A stretch of DNA of 64,000 nucleotides from Clusia tigrina (Eukaryota; Arthropoda; Insecta; Diptera; Clusiidae): the NCBI GenBank assembly GCA_920105625.2, contig OV050033.1, forward strand, positions 108,399,700 through 108,463,699, in the 5' to 3' direction. The translations under genes and the position numbers were made by a program. This document shows, in pieces, positions 1 to 12,897 of the stretch. Position 1 is the stretch's first letter, and each line of letters begins with the position of its first letter. The notes under the pieces were generated by a model. It was not told the origin of the DNA. It worked only from the letters and a program-made list of their open reading frames with translations, and ran no database searches.

Positions 1-2159
1 GTACTCGAGTCTCTTTTCAATTTAAGCTATCGCTCAAAGCTATGTTACCCTTTAGTCCCAAATCAAACACTGACAAAACTTCAAATGGCCCTAACTTATA
101 TACGGTACTTCCTACACCTATCAAAGTTTGCAACATACAAATGCTTGTAACTTTTTACTGGAGCGTCATAAAACCTTGAAATTTTGTAACAATAAATTAC
201 TCGAGTCTCTTTTCAATTTAAGCTATCGCTCAAAGCTATGTTACCCCTTATTCCCAAATCAAACACTGACAAAACTTCAAATGGCCCTAACTTCTATACG
301 GTACTTCCTACACCTATCAAAGTTTCCAACATCCAAATGTTTGTAACTTTTTGCTGGAGCATCATAAAACCTTGAAATTTTGTAACAATAAAGTACTCGA
401 GCCCCTAGTCAATTTAAGCTATCGCTCAAAGCTATGCTACCCTTGAGTTCCAAATCAAACACTGATAAAACTTCAAATGGCCCTAGCTTCTATACGGTAC
501 GTCCTACACCTATCAAAGTTTCCAACATACAAATGCTTGTAACTTTTTACTGGAGCATCATAAAACCTTGAAATTTTGTAACAATAAAGTACTCGAGCCT
601 CTTGTCAATTTAAGCTATCGCTCAAAGCTATGTTACCCTTGAGTCCCAAATCAAACACTGACAAAACTTCAAATGGCCCTAACTTCTACATATACGGTAC
701 TTTCTACACCTATCAAAGTTTGCAACATACAAATGCTTGTAACTTTTTACTGGAGCGTCATAAAACCTTGAAATTTTGTAACAATAAAGTACTCGAGCCT
801 CTTGTCAATTTAAGCTATCGGTCTAAGCTATGCTACCTTTGAGTCCCAAATTAAACACTGATAAAACTTCAAATGGCCCTAACTTCTATACGGAACGTCC
901 TACACCTATCAAAGTTTGCAACATACAAATGCTTGTAAATTTTACCGGAGCGTCATAAAACCTTGAAATTTTGTATCAATTAAGTACTCGAACCTCTTGT
1001 CAATTTAAGCTATCGCTCAAAGCTATGCTGCCCTTGATTCCCAAATCAAACACTGATAAAACTTCAAATGGCCCTAACTTCTATACGGTACTTCCTACAC
1101 CTATCAAAGTTTGCAACATACAAATGCTTGTAACTTTTTACTGGAGCGTCATAAAACCTTGAAATTTTGTAACAATAAAGTACTCGAGCCTCTTGTCAAT
1201 TTAAGCTATCGCTCAAAGCTATGCTACCCTTGAGTCCCAAATCAAAAACTGATAAAACTTCAAATGGCCCTAACTTCTATACGGTACGTCCTACACTTAT
1301 CAAAGTTTGCAACATACAAATGCTTCTAACTTTTTACTGGAGCGTCATAAAACCTTGAAAATTTGTAACAATAAAGTACTTGAGCCTCTTGTCAATTTAA
1401 GCTATCGCTCAAAGCTATGCTACCCTTGAGTTCCAAATTAAACACTGATAAAACTTCAAATGGCCCTAGCTTCTACACGGTACGTCCTACACTATCAAAG
1501 TTTCCAACATACAAATGCTTGTAACTTTTTACTGGAGCGTCATTAAACCTTGAAATTTTGTAACAATAAAGTACTCGAGCCCCTTGTCAATTTAAGTTAT
1601 CGCTCAAAGCTATGCTACCCTTGAGTCCCAAATCAAACACTGATAAAACTTCAAATAGCCCTAACTTCTATACGGTACGTCCTACATTTATCAAAGTTTG
1701 CAACATACAAATGCTTGTAACTTTTTACTGGAGCGTCATAAAACCTTGAAATTTTGTAACAATAAAGTACTTGAGCCTCTTGTCAATTTAAGCTATCGCT
1801 CAAAGCTATGCTACCCTTGAGTTCCAAATCAAACAATGATAAAACTTCAAATGGCCCTAGCTTCTATACGGAACGTCCTACACCTATCAAACTTTCCAAC
1901 ATCCAAATGGTTGTAACCTTTTGCTGGAGCGTCATAAAACCTTTAAATTTTGTAACAATAAAGTACTCGAGTCTCTTTTCAATTTAAGCTATCGCTCAAA
2001 GCTATGTTACCCTTTAGTCCCAAATCAAACACTGACAAAACTTCAAATGGCCCTAACTTCTATACGGTACTTCCTTCACCTATCAAAGTTTGCAACATAC
2101 AAATGCTTGTAACTTTTTACTGGAGCGTCATAAAACCTTGAAATTTTGTAACAATAAAG

Positions 2160-3335
2160 TACTCGAGTCTCTTTTCAATTTAAGCTATCGCTCAAAGCTA
2201 TGTTACCCTTTAGTCCCAAATCAAACATTGACAAAACTTCAAATGGCACTAACTTCTATACGGTACTTCCTACACCTATCAAAGTTTCCAACATCCAAAT
2301 GTTTGTAACTTTTTGCTGGAGCGTCATAAAACCTTGAAATTTTGTAACAATAAAGTACTCGAGCCCCTTGTCAATTTAAGCTATCGCTCAAAGGTATGCT
2401 ACCCTTGAGTCCCAAATCAAACACTGATAAAACTTCAAATGGCCCTAACTTCTATACGGTACGTCCTACATATATCAAAGTTTGCAACATACAAATGCTT
2501 GTAACTTTTTACTGGAGCGTCATAAAACCTTGAAATTTTGTAACAATAAAGTACTTGAGCCTCTTGTCAATTTAAGCTATCGCTCAAAGCTATGCTACCC
2601 TTGAGTTCCAAATCAAACACTGATAAAACTTCAAATGGCCCTAGCTTCTATACGGAACGTCCTACACCTATCAAAGTTTCCAACATACAAATGTTTGTAA
2701 CTTTTTGCTGGAGCGTCATAAAACTTTGAAATTTTGTAACAATAAAGTACTCGAGTCTCTTTTCAATTTAAGCTATCGCTCAAAGCTATGTTACCCTTTA
2801 GTCCCAAATCAAACACTGACAAAACTTCAAATGGCACTAACTTCTATACGGTACTTCCTACACCTATCAAAGTTTCCAACATCCAAATGTTTGTAACTTT
2901 TTGCTGGAGCGTCATAAAACCTTGAAATTTTGGAACAATAAAGTACTCGAGCCCCTTGTCAATTTAAGCTATCGCTCAAAGGTATGCTACCCTTGAGTCC
3001 CAAATCAAACACTGATAAAACTTCAAATGGCCCTAACTTCTATACGGTACGTCCTACATATATCAAAGTTTGCAACATACAAATGCTTGTAACTTTTTAT
3101 TGGAGCGTCATAAAACCTTGAAATTTTGTAACAATAAAGTACTTGAGCCTCTTGTCAATTTAAGCTATCGCTCAAAGCTATGCTACCCTTGAGTTCCAAA
3201 TCAAACACTGATAAAACTTCAAATGGCCCTAGCTTCTATACGGAACGTCCTACACCTATCAAAGTTTCCAACATACAAATGTTTGTAACTTTTTGCTGGA
3301 GCGTCATAAAACTTTGAAATTTTGTAACAATAAAG
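2160..3335 (+). repeat. 588-bp three-monomer higher-order repeat, two units
   Basis: Three monomer classes alternate: one starting gtactcgagtctc with ttgctgg upstream, one starting gtactcgagcccc, and one starting gtacttgagcctc. Units are 2,160-2,747 and 2,748-3,335, and a further class-one monomer follows at 3,336. Diagnostic features such as acatatatc and acggaacgtcc recur at exactly 588 bp. Confidence 0.88.
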
Positions 3336-3550
3336 TACTCGAGTCTCTTTTCAATTTAAGTTTTCGCTCAAAGCTATGTTACCCTTTAGTCCCAAATCAA
3401 ACACTGACAAAACTTCAAATGGCCTTAACTTCTATACGGTACTTCTTACACCTATCAAAGTTTGCAACATACAAATGCTTGTAACTTTTTACTGGAGCGT
3501 CATAAAACCTTGAAATTTTGTAACAATAAAGTACTCGAGCCTCTTGTCAA

Positions 3551-3568
3551 TTTGAGCTATCGCTCAAA
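3551..3568. other. Perfect 7-bp dyad TTTGAGC-TATC-GCTCAAA (representative)
   Basis: Monomers with caatttgagc rather than caatttaagc form a perfect inverted repeat at positions 21-38: seven paired bases with a four-base centre. The majority form has one mismatch (TTTAAGC), and the gcacaaag class and the ctttcgc class are further from symmetry. Whether anything binds or folds here is not shown by the sequence. Confidence 0.75.
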
Positions 3569-3735
3569 GCTATGCTACCCTTGAGTCCCAAATCAAACAC
3601 TGATAAAACTTCAAATGGCCCTAACTTCTATACGGTACGTCCTACACCTATCAAAGTTTGCAACATACAAATGCTTGTAACTTTTTACTGGAGCGTCATA
3701 AAACATTGAAGTTTTGTATCAATAAAGTACTCGAG

Positions 3736-5525
3736 CCTCCTGTCAATTTAAGCTATCGCTCAAAGCTATGCTACCCTTGAGTCCCAAATCAAACACTGAC
3801 AAAACTTCAAATGGTCCTAACTTCTACACGGTACGTCCTACACCTATCAAAGTTTGCAGCATGCAAATGCTTGTAACTTTTTACTGGAGCGTCATAAAAC
3901 CTTGAAATTTTGTAACAATAAAGTACTCGAGCCTCTTGTCAATTTAAGCTATCGCTCAAAGCTATGCTACCCTTGAGTCCCAAATCAAAGACTGATAAAA
4001 CTTCAAATGTCCCTAGCTTCTATACGGTACGTCCTACACCTATCAAAGTTTGCAACATACACATGCTTGTAAGTTTTTACTGGAGCGTCATAAAACCTTG
4101 AAATTTTGTAACAATGAAATACTCGAGCCTCTTGTCAATTTGAGCTATCGCTCAAAGCTATGCTACCCTTGAGTCCCAAATCAAATACTGATAAATCTTC
4201 AAATGACCCTAACTTCCATACGGTACGTCCTACACCTATCAAAGTTTGCAACATGCAAATGCTTGTCACTTTTTACTGGAGCGTCATAAAAGTTTGAAAT
4301 TTTGTAACAATAAAGTACTCGAGCCTCTTGTCAATTTAAGCTATCGCTCAAAGCTATGCTACCCTTGAGTCCCAAATCAAACACTGATAAAACTTCAAAT
4401 AGCCCTAGCTTCTATACGGTACGTCCAACTTACAAATGCTTGTAACTTTTTACTGGAGCGTCATAAAACCTTGAAATTTTGTAACAAAAAAGTACTCGAG
4501 CCTCTTGTCAATTTAAGTTATCGCTCAAAGCTATGCTAACTTTGAGTCCCAATTCAAACACGGATAAAACTTCAAATGGACCTCACTTCTATACGGTACG
4601 TCCTACACCTATCAAAGTTTGCAACATACACATGCTTGTAACTTTTTACTGGAGCGTCATAAAACCTTGAAATTTTGTAACAATGAAGTACTCGAGCCTT
4701 TTGTCAATTTGAGCTATCGCTCAAAGCTATGCTACGCTTGAGTCCCAAATCAAAAACTGATAAATCTTCAAATGGCCCTAACTTCTATACGGTACGTCCT
4801 ACACCTATCAAAGTTTGCAACATGCAAATGCTTGTAACTTTTTACTGGAGCGTCATAAAATCTTGAAATTTTGTAACAATAAAGTACTCGAGCCTCTTGT
4901 AAATTTGAGCTATCGCTCAAAGCTATGATACCCTTGAGTCATAAATCAAATACTGATAAAACTTCAACTGGCCCTAGCTTCTATACGGTACGTCCAACAT
5001 ACAAATGCTTGTAACTTTTTACTGAGCGTCATAAAACCTTGAAATTTTGTAACAATAAAGTACTCGAGCCTCTTGTCAATTTGAGCTATCGCTCAAATCT
5101 ATGCTACCCTTGAGTCCCAAATCAAACACTGACAAAACTTCAAATGGCCCTAACTTCTACACGGTACGTCGTACACCTATCAAAGTTTGCAACATACAAA
5201 TGCTTGTAACTTTTTACTGGAGCGTCATAAAACCTTGAAATTTTGTAACAATAAAGTACTCGAGCCTCTTTTCAATTTAAGCTATCGCTCAAAGCTATGC
5301 TACCCTTGAGTCCCAAATCAAACACTGATAAAACTTCAAATGGCCCAAACTTCTATACGGTATGTCCTACACCTATCAAAGTTAGCAACATACAAATGCT
5401 TGTAGCTTTTTACTGGACCGTAAAACCTTGACATTTTGTAACAATAAAGTACTCGAGCCGTTTGTCAATTTAAGCTATCGCACAAAGCTATGCTACCCTT
5501 GAGTCCCAAATCAAACACTGACAAA
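3736..5525 (+). repeat. Segmental duplication, copy 1 of the 13,679-bp-offset block
   Basis: This run of about nine monomers matches 17,415-19,204 at a constant offset of 13,679. Shared rare variants, in order, are gcagcatgc, aaagactgat, cacatgcttgtaag, caatgaaatac, a 19-bp deletion giving cgtccaacttac, caaaaaagtac, cggataaaac with gacctcac, gagtcataaatc, tactgagcgtc and ggaccgtaaaacc. The match ends near 5,525, where this copy has actgacaaaac and the other actgataaaac. A diverged relative of most of this run lies at about 28,000-30,100. Confidence 0.9.
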
Positions 5526-5690
5526 ACTTCAAATGGCCCTAACTTCTACACGGTACGTCGTACACCTATCAAAGTTTGCAACATACAAATGCTTGTAACT
5601 TTTTACTGGAGCGTCATAAAACCTTGAAATTTTGTAACAATAAAGTACTCGAGCCTCTTTTCAATTTAAGCTATCGCTGAAAGCTATGCT
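5128..5690 (+). repeat. 389-bp tandem duplication of a monomer pair (partial)
   Basis: The rare variant cggtacgtcgtacacc occurs near 5,162 and again 389 bp later, with matching flanks (actgacaaaac before, gcctcttttc after). The 389-bp period is one 196-bp and one 193-bp monomer. The corresponding place in the 17-19 kb copy lacks the second occurrence, so the duplication appears private to this copy. Confidence 0.7.
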
Positions 5691-8583
5691 GCCCTTGAGT
5701 CCCAAATCAAGCACTGATAAAACTTCAAATGGCCCTAGCTTCTATACGGTACGTCCTACACCTATCAAAGTTTCCAACATACAAATGCTTGTAACTTTTT
5801 ACTGGAGCGTCATAAAACATTGAAATCTTGTATCAATTAAGTACTCGAGCCTCTTGTCAATTTAAGCTATCGCTCAAAGATATGCTACCCTTGATTCCCA
5901 AATCAAACACTGATAAAGCTTCAAATGGCCCTAGCTTCTATACGGTACGTCCTACACCTATCACAGTTTCCAACATACAAATGCTTGTAACTTTTTACTG
6001 GAGCGTCATAAAACCTTGAAATTTTGTAACAATAAAGTACTCGAGCCTCTTGTCAATTTAAGCTATCGCTCAAAGCTATGCTGCCCTTGATTCCCGAATC
6101 AAACACTGATAAAACTTCAAATGGCCCTAACTTCTATACGGTACTTCCTACACCTATCAACATTTGCAACATACAAATGCTTGTAACTTTTTACTGGAGC
6201 GTCATAAAACCTTGAAATTTTGTAACAATAAAGTACTCGAGCCCCTTGTCAATTTAAGCTTTCGCTCAAAGCTATGCTACCCTTGAGTCCCAAATCAAAC
6301 ACTGATAAAACTTCAAATGGCCCTAACTTCTATACGGTACGTCCTACACTTATCAAAGTTTGCAACATACAAATGCTTGTAACTTTTTACTGGAGCGTCA
6401 TAAAACCTTGAAATTTTGTAACAATAAAGTACTCGAGCCCCTTGTCAATTTAAGCTATCGGTCAAAGCTATGCTACCCTTGAGTCCCAAATCAAACACTG
6501 ATAAATCTTGAAATAGCCCTAGCTTCTATACGGTACGTCCTACGCCTATCAAACTTTCCAACATACAAATGCTTGTAGCTTTTTACTGGAGCGTCATAAA
6601 ACCTTGAAATTTTGTCACAATAAAGTACTCGAGCCTCTTGTCAATTTAAGCTATCGCTCAAAGCTATGCTGCCCTTGATTCCCAAATCAAACACTGATTA
6701 AACTTCAAATGGCCCTAACTTCTATACGGTACGTCCTACACTTATCCAAGTTTGCAACATACAAATGCTTGTAACTTTTTACTGGAGCGTCATAAAACCT
6801 TGAGATTTTGTAACAATAAAGTACTCGAGCCCCTTGTCAATTTAAGCTATCGCTCAAAGCTATGATACTCTTGAGTCCCAAATCAAACACTGACAAAACT
6901 TCAAATGGCCCTAGCTTCTATACGGTACGTCCTACACCTATCAAAGTTTCCAACATACAAATGCTTGTAACTTTTTACTGGAGCGTCATAAAACCTTGAA
7001 ATTTTTAACAATAAAGTACTCGAGGCTCTTGTCAATTTAAGCTATCGCTCAAAGCTATGCTACCCTTGAGTCCCAAATCAAGCACTGATAAAATTTCAAA
7101 TGGCCCTAACTTCTATACGGTACGTCCTACACCTATCAAAGTTTGCAACATACTGGAGCGTCTGGACTTTTACCGGAGCGTCATAAAACATTGAAATTTT
7201 GTATCAATTAAGTACTCGAGCCTCTTGTCAATTTAAGCTATCGCTCAAAGCTATGCTACCCTTGAGTCCCAAATCAAACACTGATAAAGCTTCAAATGGC
7301 CCTAACTTCTATTAGGTACGTCCTACACCTATCAAAGTTTCCAACATACAAATGCTTGTAACTTTTTACTGGAGCGTCATAAAACCTTGAAATTTTGTAA
7401 CAATAAAGTACTCGAGCCTCTTGTCAATTTAAGCTATCGCTCAAAGCTATGCTACCATTGAATCCCGAATCAAACACTGATAAAACTTCAAATGGCCCTA
7501 ACTTCTATACGGTACTTCCAACACCTATCAAAGTTTGCAACATACAAATGCTTGTAACTTTTTACTGGAGCGTCATAAAACCTTGAAATTTTGTAACAAT
7601 AAAGTACTCGATCCCCTTGTCAATTTAAGCTATCGCTCAAAGCTATGCTACCCTTGAGTCCCAAATCAAACACGGATAAAACTTCAAATGGCCCTAACTT
7701 CTATACGGTACGTCCTACACTTATCAAAGTTTGCAACATACAAATGCTTGTAACTTTTTACTGGAGCGTCATAAAACCTTGAAATTTTGTAACAATAAAG
7801 TACTTGAGCCTCTTGTCAATTTAAGCTATCGCTCAAAGCTATGCTACCCTTGAGTTCCAAATCAAACACTGATAAAACTTCAAATGGCCCTAGCTTCTAT
7901 ACGGTACGGCCTACACCTATCAAAGTTTCCAACATACCAATGCTTGTAACTTTTTACTGGAGCATCATAAAACCTTGAAATTTTGTAACAATAAAGTACT
8001 CGAGCCTCTTGTCAATTTAAGCTATCGCTCAAAGCTATGTTACCCTTGAGTCCCAAATCAAACACTGACAAAACTTCAAATGGCCCTAACTTCTATACGG
8101 TACTTCCTACACCTATCAAAGTTTGCAACATACAAATGCTTGTAACTTTTTACTGGAGCGTCATAAAACCTTGAAATTTTGTAACAATAAAGTACTCGAG
8201 CCTCTTGTCAATTTCAGCTATCGGTCTAAGCTATGCTACCCTTGAGTCCCAAATCAAACACTGATAAAACTTCAAATGGCCCTAACTTCTATACGGTACG
8301 TCCTACACTTATCAAAGTTTGCAACATACAAATGCTTGTAACTTTTTACTGGAGCGTCATAAAACCTTGAAATTTTGTAACAATAAAGTACTTGAGCCTC
8401 TTGTCAATTTAAGCTATCGCTCAAAGCTATGCTACCCTTTAGTTCCAAATCAAACACTGATAAAACTTCAAATGGCCCTAGCTTCTATACGGAACGTCCT
8501 ACACCTATCAAAGTTTCCAACATCCAAATGTTTGTAACTTTTTGCTGGAGCGTCATAAAATCTTGAAATTTTGTAACAATAAA
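5526..8583 (+). repeat. Mosaic satellite stretch with a diverged 1,372-bp seven-monomer repeat
   Basis: About 16 monomers of mixed classes. The variant tatcaattaagtactcgag ends near 5,848 and recurs 1,372 bp later, followed in both by ataaagcttc and then by cccgaatcaaac (6,093 and 7,465), so an old seven-monomer duplication is visible with many differences. Monomers from about 7,800 to 8,270 also resemble 390-850 in class order, including agcatcataaaac and gtctaagc, at lower identity than the 8,583-bp copy. Confidence 0.65.
7141..7211 (+). repeat. Rearranged monomer end with internal micro-duplication
   Basis: After gcaacatac this copy reads tggagcgtctgga and then ttttaccggagcgtc, so a tggagcgtc motif that normally occurs once per monomer appears twice and replaces the usual aaatgcttgtaact. 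I saw this arrangement nowhere else in the window. A local template switch or patched break is a reasonable explanation. Confidence 0.75.
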
Positions 8584-11500
8584 GTACTCGAGTCTCTTTT
8601 CAATTTAAGCTATCGCTCAAAGCTATGTTACCCTTTAGTCCCAAATCAAACACTGACAAAACTTCAAATGGCCCTAACTTATATACGGTACTTCCTACAC
8701 CTATCAAAGTTTGCAACATACAAATGCTTGTAACTTTTTACTGGAGCGTCATAAAACCTTGAAATTTTGTAACAATAAATTACTCGAGTCTCTTTTCAAT
8801 TTAAGCTATCGCTCAAAGCTATGTTACCCCTTATTCCCAAATCAAACACTGACAAAACTTCAAATGGCCCTAACTTCTATACGGTACTTCCTACACCTAT
8901 CAAAGTTTCCAACATCCAAATGTTTGTAACTTTTTGCTGGAGCATCATAAAACCTTGAAATTTTGTAACAATAAAGTACTCGAGCCCCTAGTCAATTTAA
9001 GCTATCGCTCAAAGCTATGCTACCCTTGAGTTCCAAATCAAACACTGATAAAACTTCAAATGGCCCTAGCTTCTATACGGTACGTCCTACACCTATCAAA
9101 GTTTCCAACATACAAATGCTTGTAACTTTTTACTGGAGCATCATAAAACCTTGAAATTTTGTAACAATAAAGTACTCGAGCCTCTTGTCAATTTAAGCTA
9201 TCGCTCAAAGCTATGTTACCCTTGAGTCCCAAATCAAACACTGACAAAACTTCAAATGGCCCTAACTTCTACATATACGGTACTTTCTACACCTATCAAA
9301 GTTTGCAACATACAAATGCTTGTAACTTTTTACTGGAGCGTCATAAAACCTTGAAATTTTGTAACAATAAAGTACTCGAGCCTCTTGTCAATTTAAGCTA
9401 TCGGTCTAAGCTATGCTACCTTTGAGTCCCAAATTAAACACTGATAAAACTTCAAATGGCCCTAACTTCTATACGGAACGTCCTACACCTATCAAAGTTT
9501 GCAACATACAAATGCTTGTAAATTTTACCGGAGCGTCATAAAACCTTGAAATTTTGTATCAATTAAGTACTCGAACCTCTTGTCAATTTAAGCTATCGCT
9601 CAAAGCTATGCTGCCCTTGATTCCCAAATCAAACACTGATAAAACTTCAAATGGCCCTAACTTCTATACGGTACTTCCTACACCTATCAAAGTTTGCAAC
9701 ATACAAATGCTTGTAACTTTTTACTGGAGCGTCATAAAACCTTGAAATTTTGTAACAATAAAGTACTCGAGCCTCTTGTCAATTTAAGCTATCGCTCAAA
9801 GCTATGCTACCCTTGAGTCCCAAATCAAAAACTGATAAAACTTCAAATGGCCCTAACTTCTATACGGTACGTCCTACACTTATCAAAGTTTGCAACATAC
9901 AAATGCTTCTAACTTTTTACTGGAGCGTCATAAAACCTTGAAAATTTGTAACAATAAAGTACTTGAGCCTCTTGTCAATTTAAGCTATCGCTCAAAGCTA
10001 TGCTACCCTTGAGTTCCAAATTAAACACTGATAAAACTTCAAATGGCCCTAGCTTCTACACGGTACGTCCTACACTATCAAAGTTTCCAACATACAAATG
10101 CTTGTAACTTTTTACTGGAGCGTCATTAAACCTTGAAATTTTGTAACAATAAAGTACTCGAGCCCCTTGTCAATTTAAGTTATCGCTCAAAGCTATGCTA
10201 CCCTTGAGTCCCAAATCAAACACTGATAAAACTTCAAATAGCCCTAACTTCTATACGGTACGTCCTACATTTATCAAAGTTTGCAACATACAAATGCTTG
10301 TAACTTTTTACTGGAGCGTCATAAAACCTTGAAATTTTGTAACAATAAAGTACTTGAGCCTCTTGTCAATTTAAGCTATCGCTCAAAGCTATGCTACCCT
10401 TGAGTTCCAAATCAAACACTGATAAAACTTCAAATGGCCCTAGCTTCTATACGGAACGTCCTACACCTATCAAAGTTTCCAACATCCAAATGTTTGTAAC
10501 TTTTTGCTGGAGCGTCATAAAACCTTTAAATTTTGTAACAATAAAGTACTCGAGTCTCTTTTCAATTTAAGCTATCGCTCAAAGCTATGTTACCCTTTAG
10601 TCCCAAATCAAACACTGACAAAACTTCAAATGGCCCTAACTTCAATACGGTACTTCCTTCACCTATCAAAGTTTGCAACATACAAATGCTTGTAACTTTT
10701 TACTGGAGCGTCATAAAACCTTGAAATTTTGTAACAATAAAGTACTCGAGTCTCTTTTCAATTTAAGCTATCGCTCAAAGCTATGTTACCCTTTAGTCCC
10801 AAATCAAACATTGACAAAACTTCAAATGGCACTAACTTCTATACGGTACTTCCTACACCTATCAAAGTTTCCAACATCCAAATGTTTGTAACTTTTTGCT
10901 GGAGCGTCATAAAACCTTGAAATTTTGTAACAATAAAGTACTCGAGCCCCTTGTCAATTTAAGCTATCGCTCAAAGGTATGCTACCCTTGAGTCCCAAAT
11001 CAAACACTGATAAAACTTCAAATGGCCCTAACTTCTATACGGTACGTCCTACATATATCAAAGTTTGTAACATACAAATGCTTGTAACTTTTTACTGGAG
11101 CGTCATAAAACCTTGAAATTTTGTAACAATAAAGTACTTGAGCCTCTTGTCAATTTAAGCTATCGCTCAAAGCTATGCTACCCTTGAGTTCCAAATCAAA
11201 CACTGATAAAACTTCAAATGGCCCTAGCTTCTATACGGAACGTCCTACACCTATCAAAGTTTCCAACATACAAATGTTTGTAACTTTTTGCTGGAGCGTC
11301 ATAAAACTTTGAAATTTTGTAACAATAAAGTACTCGAGTCTCTTTTCAATTTAAGCTATCGCTCAAAGCTATGTTACCCTTTAGTCCCAAATCAAACACT
11401 GACAAAACTTCAAATGGCACTAACTTCTATACGGTACTTCCTACACCTATCAAAGTTTCCAACATCCAAATGTTTGTAACTTTTTGCTGGAGCGTCATAA

Positions 11501-12318
11501 AACCTTGAAATTTTGTAACAATAAAGTACTCGAGCCCCTTGTCAATTTAAGCTATCGCTCAAAGCTATGCTACCCTTGAGTCCCAAATCAAACACTGATA
11601 AAACTTCAAATGGCCCTAACTTCTATACGGTACGTCCTACATATATCAAAGTTTGCAACATACAAATGCTTGTAACTTTTTATTGGAGCGTCATAAAACC
11701 TTGAAATTTTGTAACAATAAAGTACTTGAGCCTCTTGTCAATTTAAGCTATCGCTCAAAGCTATGCTACCCTTGAGTTCCAAATCAAACACTGATAAAAC
11801 TTCAAATGGCCCTAGCTTCTATACGGAACGTCCTACACCTATCAAAGTTTCCAACATACAAATGTTTGTAACTTTTTGCTGGAGCGTCATAAAACTTTGA
11901 AATTTTGTAACAATAAAGTACTCGAGTCTCTTTTCAATTTAAGTTTTCGCTCAAAGCTATGTTACCCTTTAGTCCCAAATCAAACACTGACAAAACTTCA
12001 AATGGCCTTAACTTCTATACGGTACTTCCTACACCTATCAAAGTTTGCAACATACAAATGCTTGTAACTTTTTACTGGAGCGTCATAAAACCTTGAAATT
12101 TTGTAACAATAAAGTACTCGAGCCTCTTGTCAATTTGAGCTATCGCTCAAAGCTATGCTACCCTTGAGTCCCAAATCAAACACTGATAAAACTTCAAATG
12201 GCCCTAACTTCTATACGGTACGTCCTACACCTATCAAAGTTTGCAACATACAAATGCTTGTAACTTTTTACTGGAGCGTCATAAAACATTGAAGTTTTGT
12301 ATCAATAAAGTACTCGAG
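8584..12318 (+). repeat. Segmental duplication, copy 2 of the 8,583-bp-offset block
   Basis: Second copy of 1-3,735, with the same monomer order and private variants. Some differences from copy 1 restore the common base (for example gctatgc at about 11,558 where copy 1 has ggtatgc), while others are private to this copy (cttcaatacgg near 10,643, gtttgtaac near 11,067). Substitutions have therefore accumulated on both sides since duplication. The upstream flank at 8,388-8,583 is a cttgag-class then a gagtctc-class monomer boundary; whether copy 1 shares it lies outside the window. Confidence 0.93.
10743..11918 (+). repeat. 588-bp three-monomer higher-order repeat, two units (second copy)
   Basis: These are the units of 2,160-3,335 displaced by 8,583 bp: 10,743-11,330 and 11,331-11,918, in the order gagtctc, gagcccc, cttgag. 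Confidence 0.87.
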
Positions 12319-12897
12319 CCTCTTGTCAATTTAAGCTATCGCTCAAAGCTATGCTACCCTTGAGTCCCAAATCAAACACTGACAAAACTTCAAATGACCC
12401 TAACTTCTATACGGTACGTCCTACACCTACCAAAGTTTGCAACATGCAAATGCTTGTAACTTTTTACTGGAGCGTCGTAAAACCTTAAAATTTTGTAACA
12501 ATAAAGTAATCGAGCCCCTTGTCAATTTAAGCTATCACTCAAAGCTATGCTACCCTTGAGTCCCAAATCAAACACTGATAAAACTTCAAATGGCCCGAAC
12601 TTCTATACGGTATGTCCTACACTTATCAAAGTTTGCAACATACAAATGCTTGTAACTTTTTACTGGAGCGTCATAAAACCTTGAAATTTTGTAACAATAA
12701 AGTACTTGAGCCTCTTGTCAATTTAAGTTATCGCTCAAAGCTATGCTACCCTTGAGTTCCAAATCAAACACTGATAAAACTTCAAATGGCCCTAGCTTCT
12801 ATAAGGTACATCATACACCTATCAAAGTTTCCAACATACAAATGCTTGCAACTTTTTACTGGAGCGTCATAAGACCTTGAAATTTTGTAACAATAAA

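Larger units (their letters stand above)
1..3735 (+). repeat. Segmental duplication, copy 1 of the 8,583-bp-offset block
   Basis: Every diagnostic variant here recurs exactly 8,583 bp downstream, including a private 4-base insertion near 685 (again near 9,269) and the gtctaagc variant near 808 (again near 9,391). Reading the two copies side by side I noticed about nine substitutions (for example near 1,832, 1,891, 1,910, 1,918, 2,937, 2,975 and 3,445) and no indel, so identity is roughly 99.7%. The left edge is at or before the window start and cannot be placed. The right edge is near 3,735, where copy 1 continues with gcctcctg and copy 2 with gcctcttg. Confidence 0.93.

Noticed and set aside
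90..110. Telomere-like ccctaa
   Set aside because: It is one hexamer per monomer inside ggccctaacttc, not a tandem telomere repeat.
128..346. Short open frames of 61-72 codons on + and - strands throughout the window
   Set aside because: They recur with every similar monomer, most begin at TTG or GTG instead of ATG, and 196 bp is not a multiple of three, so the frame cannot continue across monomers. They are by-products of the repeat.
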